Below are positions 15,352-21,491 of a stretch of 49,283 bases of DNA, in pieces. The position numbers and the translations under genes were made by a program. Numbering within the stretch: the stretch's first letter is position 1; each line of letters begins with the position of its first letter. The notes under the pieces were generated by a model, which worked only from the letters and a program-made list of their open reading frames with translations, had not been told where the DNA came from and ran no database searches. This DNA is from Anaerolineae bacterium (GTDB lineage: Bacteria; Chloroflexota; Anaerolineae; Anaerolineales; UBA11579), in the NCBI GenBank assembly GCA_004297445.1, contig SCUK01000027.1:1-49283 (forward strand), given 5' to 3'.

Positions 15352-16164
15352 ATGAATCAGGATGGCAATCCAACGATACCGCCGCAGTTCAACCGGGTGC
15401 AGGGTCTGGGCGGCGTGGTGCAGGTTTTCACCGGCAAGACGGCAAAATGGCCCTGGCTCGGCCCGGTGTTCTTCCTGCTGGTGGGTCTTGGAGCGCTGGC
15501 CGGCGCCGCGCTGGTCTTCTGGAACAAGTGGGGGGTGTATTATTACCTCGTTGTGCTGCGTGAGGCCGGGCTATGGGTGGCCGGCGCGCTGCTGTCCTTT
15601 GCGCTGGCCGCCGGCGGGGTATGGGGCACTTACCGCACTCGCAAGCTGGGCGCCGTCGTGTATGAGAATGGGTTTTCGGCTTCCAATCAAAAGGGTCTCA
15701 CCGCATGGCCGTGGGAGCAGGTGGAGTACGTGGTTGCCACGGTTACGCGGCACTACACGAATGGCATTTATACCGGCACCAGCCACGTCTACACTTTATG
15801 GAACGGCAAGAACGAGAAGGTCATTCTCAATGACCAGATTAAAGATGTGGAAGCACTTTATGAGCACATTGAGAACCGCACCTATCCCTTGCGCTACCAG
15901 CGCGCCGCTGACCGGTATAACAGCGGGCAGGCGGTGCAGTTCGGGCAGGTCACCATCAGCAAGGGGGACGGCTTGCATATCGGCAAGAAGCAATACGCCT
16001 GGGACGAAATAGAAGAAGTGCGCATTGAGAAGGGTATGTTGAGCGTAAAGAAGAAGGGCGGCGGTTGGTTCAGTGGGGCCAGCGCCGGTGCAGGCTATAC
16101 TCCCAACCTGATGGTATTGTTGAATATCCTTGACCAGGTGGTCGGGCTGAAATCCGGGAAGTGA
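15352..16164 (+). CDS. Membrane protein with PH-like domains (DUF6585-like)
   Basis: A 270-residue protein with two transmembrane helices (about 35-58 and 71-94). A soluble C-terminal part follows, with two PH-like beta units: GAVVYENGFSASNQKGLTAWPWEQVEYV and later VTISKGDGLHIGKKQYAWDEIEEVRIEKGMLSVKKKGGG. Both share the pattern of a hydrophobic strand, a Gly-rich turn and a W..(I/V)E.V strand. This resembles DUF6585 proteins, whose role is unknown. A CATAAT box lies about 60 bases upstream, and GAGGAG precedes the ATG. Confidence 0.6.
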   Translation: MNQDGNPTIPPQFNRVQGLGGVVQVFTGKTAKWPWLGPVFFLLVGLGALAGAALVFWNKWGVYYYLVVLREAGLWVAGALLSFALAAGGVWGTYRTRKLGAVVYENGFSASNQKGLTAWPWEQVEYVVATVTRHYTNGIYTGTSHVYTLWNGKNEKVILNDQIKDVEALYEHIENRTYPLRYQRAADRYNSGQAVQFGQVTISKGDGLHIGKKQYAWDEIEEVRIEKGMLSVKKKGGGWFSGASAGAGYTPNLMVLLNILDQVVGLKSGK

Positions 16165-16169
16165 CCAGT

Positions 16170-16217
16170 GCATTGTCCAGGCTCAATAGTAGAATGAGAT
16201 CAACACTTGGACAATGC
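16170..16217. repeat. Inverted repeat A upstream of the S10 peptidase
   Basis: GCATTGTCCA (16170-16179) and TGGACAATGC (16208-16217) form a perfect 10-bp inverted repeat around 28 bases. It lies just after the stop of the preceding gene and may serve as a terminator or operator. Confidence 0.6.
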
Positions 16218-16222
16218 TTAAA

Positions 16223-16273
16223 GTGTTCCGTCTACAACCAACTCAACGAATAGTTTCACGTTGGACGGAACAC
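16223..16273. repeat. Inverted repeat B upstream of the S10 peptidase
   Basis: GTGTTCCGTC (16223-16232) and GACGGAACAC (16264-16273) form a perfect 10-bp inverted repeat around 31 bases, ending 17 bases before the start codon. It would fold in the mRNA leader next to the ribosome-binding site. Confidence 0.6.
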
Positions 16274-16290
16274 CAGAGAGAGAGCGAACG

Positions 16291-17781
16291 ATGAGCGACG
16301 AAGAGAAAAAAGACAACGGCAAAGAGAAAGACAAGGATAAAGAGAAGAAGGACAAGCCCGAGCCGAAGGAAATCACCTCCGTCACCCAGCACAGCATCAC
16401 GTTGGCTGGCAAGAAACTGGATTACACCGTCACCGCCGGGACGATGATTCTTAGAGAGGAAGTGGATAAGGAAGGCGAGAAGCCGAAGGCGTCCTTCTTC
16501 TACATCGCCTATACCAAGAAGGGCGAGCCCAATGCCGCCAAACGGCCAATCACGTTCTCCTTCAACGGCGGGCCAGGGTCATCCTCAGTGTGGCTGCACC
16601 TGGGCCTGCTGGGTCCCAAACGGGTGGAGATGGGCGACGCTGGAAGCCTGCTGCCGCCCCCGACTAAACTGGTGGTGAACAAGCACACATTGCTCGAGGA
16701 AACCGACCTGGTGTTCATAGACCCCGTAAGCACCGGCTACAGCCGCGCGGTGGAGGGGGAGGAATCGCGCCAGTTCCATGGATTCGACAAAGATCTGGAA
16801 ACGGTAGGCGATTTCATTCGGCTGTACACCACGCGCAACAATCGCTGGCTCTCGCCCAAGTTCCTGATTGGCGAATCCTACGGCACCACGCGGGCGGCCG
16901 GGCTTTCCGGCTACCTGCAGAAGCGGCACGGCATGTACCTCAACGGCATCATGCTGGTGTCCGCCATCCTGAATTTCAGCACCGCGCGTTTCATGCCCGG
17001 CAACGACTGGCCCTACATCCTTTTCCTCCCGACCTATGCCGCCACCGCGTTCTATCACAAGCGGCTTTCGGCGCGCCTGATGAAAGACCTGCGCAAGACC
17101 CTCGCCGAAGTGGAAGCCTTCGCGGTGGGCGAGTATGCGACGTTGATGATGAAGGGCGATGACCTCACGGCAAAGGAACAAACCCTGCTCGCGGACAAAC
17201 TGGCGGAGTACACCGGCCTCACAGCGGACTACATTCGCAGCACCAACTTCAGGGTGGACATCTTCCGCTTCACCAAGGAACTCCTGCGGGGTGAGCGCAA
17301 GGTCGTGGGCCGGTTGGACAGCCGCTTCCTCGGCGTGGACCGCGACGCGGCCGGTGAGATGTGGGAAAACGACCCCAGCATGATGGCCATTCTGGGGCCG
17401 TACACCGCCACGCTATACGACTATGTACGCCGTGAACTGAAATTTGAAGTTGACCTGCCCTATGAAATCCTCACCGGCAAAGTGTGGCCATGGTCGTATG
17501 AAAAGCAGCAGAACGAGTTCCTGAATGTAGCCGAGACCTTGCGCGAGGCCATCGCGATCAACCCGCACTTGAAGGTACATGTCTCCAACGGCTATTACGA
17601 CTTCGCCACGCCGTACTTCGCCACGGATTACACCTTCAAGCACATGCAACTGGAAGAACACCTGCGCGCCAACATCTCCATGGATTTCTACGAAGCCGGG
17701 CACATGATGTATGTCCACATGCCCTCGCTGGCACAACAGAAGAAAGACCTGGCGCGCTTCATTAAATCCGCGCTGCCATAA
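16291..17781 (+). CDS. S10-family serine carboxypeptidase-like protein
   Basis: A 496-residue alpha/beta-hydrolase peptidase of the serine carboxypeptidase (S10) family. NGGPGSSS (92-99) forms the oxyanion region. The nucleophile is in GESYG (S196), the aspartate in NGYYDFATP (D437) and the histidine in EAGHMMYVH (H471), giving a complete catalytic triad in the right order. The first 25 residues are a Lys/Asp/Glu-only run (EKKDNGKEKDKDKEKKDK), and no signal peptide is seen, so the bacterial enzyme is probably cytoplasmic, unlike vacuolar or secreted eukaryotic members. The ATG at 16291 has GAGAGAGCG upstream and is preferred over the upstream in-frame start inside the inverted repeat. The SDR gene follows after 26 bases. 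Confidence 0.9.
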   Translation: MSDEEKKDNGKEKDKDKEKKDKPEPKEITSVTQHSITLAGKKLDYTVTAGTMILREEVDKEGEKPKASFFYIAYTKKGEPNAAKRPITFSFNGGPGSSSVWLHLGLLGPKRVEMGDAGSLLPPPTKLVVNKHTLLEETDLVFIDPVSTGYSRAVEGEESRQFHGFDKDLETVGDFIRLYTTRNNRWLSPKFLIGESYGTTRAAGLSGYLQKRHGMYLNGIMLVSAILNFSTARFMPGNDWPYILFLPTYAATAFYHKRLSARLMKDLRKTLAEVEAFAVGEYATLMMKGDDLTAKEQTLLADKLAEYTGLTADYIRSTNFRVDIFRFTKELLRGERKVVGRLDSRFLGVDRDAAGEMWENDPSMMAILGPYTATLYDYVRRELKFEVDLPYEILTGKVWPWSYEKQQNEFLNVAETLREAIAINPHLKVHVSNGYYDFATPYFATDYTFKHMQLEEHLRANISMDFYEAGHMMYVHMPSLAQQKKDLARFIKSALP

Positions 17782-17807
17782 GGTCTCATTGTGAAAAGAG
17801 AGTTGAA

Positions 17808-18596
17808 ATGAATCTTGACCTCAAAGGAAAACGCGCCCTGGTAGCCGGAGGCAGTGCCGGACTGGGATATGCGGCGGCCCACCTCCTGGCGGCTGAAGGT
17901 TGTGCGGTCGCCATCAACGGCAGAGACCCCGGCAGGCTGGCGGACTCCGCCAACCGGATAGCCAGTGAATCTGGCGTGTCAGTACTCCCACTGCCCGCCG
18001 ACCTCACCCAACCGGATGCCGCCGCTGGCGTTGTGGCGCGCGCTGTGGATGCGTTGGGCGGGTTGGACCTTCTGCTCACCAACACGGCCGGGCCGCCTTC
18101 CGGCGCCTTCGAATCGTTTGACGATGCCGCCTGGCAGACGGCGATTGACATGTGCCTGATGGCGCATGTGCGCCTGATTCGGGCGGCCCTGCCTGCATTA
18201 CGTAAGTCGAACTGCCCCAGTATCCTGACTGTCACCTCGTTCACCGTGCGCCAGCCGCTGGACCACCTAGTGCTGTCGAACAGCGTCCGGCTCGCCACCA
18301 TTGGCTTGACCAAGACGCTATCGCAGGAACTCGGGCCGGAAGGCATCCGGGTCAACTCCATCCTGCCGGGCTGGACCGAAACCGAACGCGTGACCGACCT
18401 GCTGGAACAGCGCTCAGCACGCGCCGGCGACACCCCGGCCGACGAAGCCCGGCGCATCGCTGCCGGCATACCCATGGGGCGCATGGGCACACCGGAGGAG
18501 TTCGCCGCCGCCGCCGTCTTCCTGCTCTCTCCCGCCGCGTCCTACATCACTGGCGTCATGCTGCCAGTAGATGGAGGGATTATCAAAGGCGTCTGA
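17808..18596 (+). CDS. Short-chain dehydrogenase/reductase-like protein without the YxxxK motif
   Basis: A 262-residue Rossmann-fold protein of the SDR family. The nucleotide-binding GGSAGLG (14-20) and NTAGPPSG (92-99) are present, as are the catalytic-serine strand TVTSF (S144) and a normal C-terminus with LPVDGG. The tyrosine and lysine expected at 157 and 161 are replaced by S157 and R161 (LSNSVR). I recall an SDR branch with an LSNxxR motif usually labelled 3-oxoacyl-ACP reductase, so this is probably a conserved variant, not a mutation. Its reaction is uncertain. The ATG follows AGAGAGTTGAA and lies 26 bases after the peptidase stop, so co-transcription is likely. Confidence 0.85.
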   Translation: MNLDLKGKRALVAGGSAGLGYAAAHLLAAEGCAVAINGRDPGRLADSANRIASESGVSVLPLPADLTQPDAAAGVVARAVDALGGLDLLLTNTAGPPSGAFESFDDAAWQTAIDMCLMAHVRLIRAALPALRKSNCPSILTVTSFTVRQPLDHLVLSNSVRLATIGLTKTLSQELGPEGIRVNSILPGWTETERVTDLLEQRSARAGDTPADEARRIAAGIPMGRMGTPEEFAAAAVFLLSPAASYITGVMLPVDGGIIKGV

Positions 18597-18652
18597 TTGG
18601 TGTAGACTGTGGCACAGCACTCTCAATCCAACTACCGATTGCCCGATATCTC

Positions 18653-19297
18653 ATGACCCGACCCCAATGCTGTGGCGTTGACCAGATGTTTAATGACAAG
18701 ACGGCGCAAGCCGACTTGAAAACCTATTACCGGAAGGGCCCCAACAAGGCCACCCGGGTGTTAATTGAGCAGGTCAGCCAGCGCGGCGTGCAGGGCAGTG
18801 CCTTGCTGGACATCGGCGGCGGAATCGGCGTGATTCAGCACGCGCTGGTGGAACGCGGCGCCGCACACATCACCCATGTGGATGCCTCCCGGGCCTATCT
18901 GGAAACGGCGCGCCAGGAGGCGACCCGGCGCGGCCATGCTGACCGGGTGGATTTTCGTTTTGGTGACTTTGTGGACATCGCCCCGGAACTGGAACAGGCC
19001 GACATCGTCACGCTGGACCGCGTCATCTGTTGTTATGACGACATGCCCTCGCTGGTGGAAGCCTCCGCGAAACTGGCGCGGCGCGCCTATGGCATCATCA
19101 TCCCCCTGGACCGCTGGTGGGTGGCGGGCGCGGGGAAAGCCTTTAACGCGCTCCTCTCCATCTTCACTCGCAATCCGTACCGCATGTTCATTCACCCCAC
19201 CGCCGAAATTGAGCGTATTCTGGCCGCCCAGGGACTCCGCCGCGAGTTCTACAAACGGGTGGGCATCTGGCAGGTGGCGGTCTACGCGCGCAGTTAG
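18653..19297 (+). CDS. Class I SAM-dependent methyltransferase
   Basis: A 214-residue Rossmann-fold methyltransferase. Motif I is LLDIGGGIGVIQ (about 51-62), motif II ends in THVDAS, and the motif IV region is ADIVTLDRVICCYDD. The N-terminus has a conserved-looking CCGVDQMFND segment with two adjacent cysteines. The C-terminal half (RNPYRMFIHP, AEIERILAAQGL) resembles the Mg-protoporphyrin methyltransferase/UbiG side of the superfamily, but the substrate cannot be given. A TAGACT box lies about 45 bases upstream. An intrinsic terminator follows 24 bases after the stop. Confidence 0.85.
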   Translation: MTRPQCCGVDQMFNDKTAQADLKTYYRKGPNKATRVLIEQVSQRGVQGSALLDIGGGIGVIQHALVERGAAHITHVDASRAYLETARQEATRRGHADRVDFRFGDFVDIAPELEQADIVTLDRVICCYDDMPSLVEASAKLARRAYGIIIPLDRWWVAGAGKAFNALLSIFTRNPYRMFIHPTAEIERILAAQGLRREFYKRVGIWQVAVYARS

Positions 19298-19321
19298 TCC
19301 CGCTACCAGGTCATTGAAGCA

Positions 19322-19350
19322 GGCACAGAGACCCTCTGTGCCTCTTTTGT
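19322..19350 (+). terminator. Intrinsic terminator after the methyltransferase gene
   Basis: GGCACAGAG, loop ACC, CTCTGTGCC, then TCTTTTGT. The perfect 9-bp GC-rich stem followed by a T-rich tract is a canonical rho-independent terminator. Confidence 0.8.
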
Positions 19351-19360
19351 TGGAGACGGG

Positions 19361-20587
19361 TTGAAGCCGGATTTCTGGATAACACTGGGTATCGTTACGC
19401 TGACCTACATCGGCGTAGGGGCGGGCCGCTGGCCGAGCCTGCGCGCCAACCGCACCACCATCGCCCTCATCGGCGTGGGGCTGTTGCTGGTCACCCGCCA
19501 GGTGGCGTTTGAAGACCTCGGCGGGTTTCTGGATATCGACACGCTCGTCATCCTGTTGAGCATGATGATTCTGAACGCCAACCTGCGCATCGCCGGGTTC
19601 TTTGACCTCGCCGCCCATGCCCTCATCCGTCGCGCCCGCACGCCTCGCCAACTGCTCCTGTGGCTGCTCGCCGCTTCCGGTTTGTTGAGTGCTTTCTTTC
19701 TAAACGATACCATCTGCCTGATGTTCACCCCGCTGGTGGTAGACCTGCTGCTGGCGTTGCGGCGCAACCCGGTGCCGTACCTCATCGGACTGGCGGCCGC
19801 CGCCAATATCGGCTCGGTGGCCACCATCACCGGCAACCCGCAGAACATGATTATCGGCATTGCCTCCGGCATTCCCTACCTGGAATTTCTGGCCGCCCTC
19901 GCGCCCATCGCCATCCTGGGGCTTGGCGTGGCGTGGGTCGTGCTGGTGCGGCTATATCCTGCAGAATTTACAGCAGGGACGCTCGACCCGCCGGATATGG
20001 CGCCGCCCAAAGTCCTGCCCTCGCGCCTGTGGAAGAGCCTTGCGGTGTCGGCCGGGCTGCTGGTCGCCTTCCTGCTCGGAGCGCCGGTGGCCGAAGCCGC
20101 GTTCCTTGCGGCTTGTGTCCTGTTGCTCACGCGGCGGGTGCATCCGGAATCTGTGTTCCGCGAATTCAACTGGGAGTTGCTGCTGTTCTTTGCTGCCCTG
20201 TTTGTCGTCACCGGGTCGCTGGAAGCCAACGGCGTGGCCGAGCGGCTCTTTGCCGTCCTGCGGCTGGGGCCGGAGACCGGGCTGTGGCCGTTCGCCGGGC
20301 TGACCGCTTTGTTCAGCAACCTGGTGAGCAATGTTCCCGCGGTGCTGTTGCTGCGGCCGGTCATCCCGAATCTGGCGAACCCGGCCGGCGGTTGGTTGGC
20401 GCTGGCAGCGGCCTCCACGCTGGCGGGCAACCTCACCCTGCTGGGATCGGTGGCGAATCTCATTGTGGCGGAACTGTCGGCGCACCGCAAAGTGACATTG
20501 GGTTTCGGCGAGTACCTGCGCGCCGGCATCCCCATCACGCTGGCTACTTTGGTGATTGCTGTGCTATGGCTTGGGCGCTATTGGTAA
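19361..20587 (+). CDS. SLC13/ArsB-NhaD superfamily ion transporter
   Basis: A 408-residue membrane transporter with about 10-12 helices, of the ion transporter superfamily that includes SLC13, ArsB and YbiR proteins. Two re-entrant signature regions are visible: SAFFLNDTICLMFTPLVV near residues 107-124 and ATITGNPQNMIIGIASG near 152-168. A matching C-terminal half has NLVSNVPAVLLL and AGNLTLLGSVANLIV, the internal repeat expected of the fold. The substrate (dicarboxylate, sulfate, arsenite or other anion) is undetermined. The start is a TTG with GGAG eight bases upstream; the first ATG lies too far inside. A perfect palindrome follows the stop. Confidence 0.85.
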   Translation: MKPDFWITLGIVTLTYIGVGAGRWPSLRANRTTIALIGVGLLLVTRQVAFEDLGGFLDIDTLVILLSMMILNANLRIAGFFDLAAHALIRRARTPRQLLLWLLAASGLLSAFFLNDTICLMFTPLVVDLLLALRRNPVPYLIGLAAAANIGSVATITGNPQNMIIGIASGIPYLEFLAALAPIAILGLGVAWVVLVRLYPAEFTAGTLDPPDMAPPKVLPSRLWKSLAVSAGLLVAFLLGAPVAEAAFLAACVLLLTRRVHPESVFREFNWELLLFFAALFVVTGSLEANGVAERLFAVLRLGPETGLWPFAGLTALFSNLVSNVPAVLLLRPVIPNLANPAGGWLALAAASTLAGNLTLLGSVANLIVAELSAHRKVTLGFGEYLRAGIPITLATLVIAVLWLGRYW

Positions 20588-20618
20588 AAGTATTAATACG
20601 GGATATCTAATTATGTAG

Positions 20619-20638
20619 GGGCGCAGCATGCTGCGCCC
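20619..20638. repeat. Perfect 20-bp palindrome at a convergent junction
   Basis: GGGCGCAGCA followed directly by its reverse complement TGCTGCGCCC. It sits midway between the stop codons of the convergent transporter and hydrolase genes, a likely bidirectional terminator or REP-like element. Confidence 0.7.
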
Positions 20639-20663
20639 AAGCGATGCGCAAGGGAGAAACGAA

Positions 20664-21491
20664 TCAGTGAGGCTGTCCGTCCCCCAGAAACGACAGCACC
20701 GCCAGCTTGGTGAATTCAGCGTGGGTGAGTTGCGGCACGTGCCCGGCGTGCGCGATGGGGAAAGCCGTGGCGCGCGGCAGGCGTTTCATCAGTCGGGGGA
20801 AGGAAGCCGGATGCAGGGTGCGGTCATCTTCGCCCCATACCACCAGCGTCTCTACATTCAGTTCGCGCACCCGCTCGGAAAGGTCGGGAGCGGTCGGGGC
20901 GAGATGCAGGATATTGGGATGAGCGCGTTTGTAATCCAGCGCCATCTGGAACTTGGCATCTTCGCTCAGGTTGGCGGTCACATTGTTGTTCCAGCGCACC
21001 ACCGGCGTCACCGCCCACAGCGGCGCAGCCTCCAGCATCCTTGCAGCCAGCGCCGGGCGGCGCATGCCGAAGCGCACTGCCGAGGCCAGCTGGCCGGGGC
21101 CGTAGAAAGGCGCCACCAGTGCCAGGCGTGCCAGGTGTTCCGGGTGTTCCAGCGCGAACAACAGGCTGACGTACGCGCCAAGCGAGTGGGCGATGAGCGT
21201 GAACGGTTCCTGGAAATCGAGGCTGAAAATCCAGTCGCGGGTGTGTTCGTACACCACGCGGATATCGTATTCTTCGCGGCGTGTGGGTTTGGGGCTGTTG
21301 CCATGTCCCAGCAGGTCCAGCGCGTAGGTACGGCAACCGGCTTCCAGCAGTATCGGCTGCAGCGCGTCCCAGGAATGCACCGACGAGGCGATGCCATGCA
21401 CCAGCACCACCGGATGGCCGTGCGGCTCGCCGTTGATGATGCTGTAGGGCAGGGGATGATGCCTGTTGTGGCGGTCAGTTGCGGTCTGCAT
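20664..21491 (-). CDS. Alpha/beta-hydrolase
   Basis: A 275-residue alpha/beta-hydrolase. The oxyanion loop VHGIASS, LLGHGNS, the nucleophile elbow AHSLGA (S103), the acid in WGEDDRTLHP and the histidine in HAGHVPQLTH make a complete triad. Substrate unknown; esterase, lipase or haloperoxidase-like activity are all possible. The ATG at 21491 lies within the last codons of the upstream hydrolase/ligase fusion gene (17-base overlap), so the two are translationally coupled. The operon therefore carries two alpha/beta-hydrolase domains beside one acyl-CoA ligase domain, which suggests joint handling of an ester or fatty acyl substrate. Confidence 0.88.
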   Translation of the reverse strand: MQTATDRHNRHHPLPYSIINGEPHGHPVVLVHGIASSVHSWDALQPILLEAGCRTYALDLLGHGNSPKPTRREEYDIRVVYEHTRDWIFSLDFQEPFTLIAHSLGAYVSLLFALEHPEHLARLALVAPFYGPGQLASAVRFGMRRPALAARMLEAAPLWAVTPVVRWNNNVTANLSEDAKFQMALDYKRAHPNILHLAPTAPDLSERVRELNVETLVVWGEDDRTLHPASFPRLMKRLPRATAFPIAHAGHVPQLTHAEFTKLAVLSFLGDGQPH

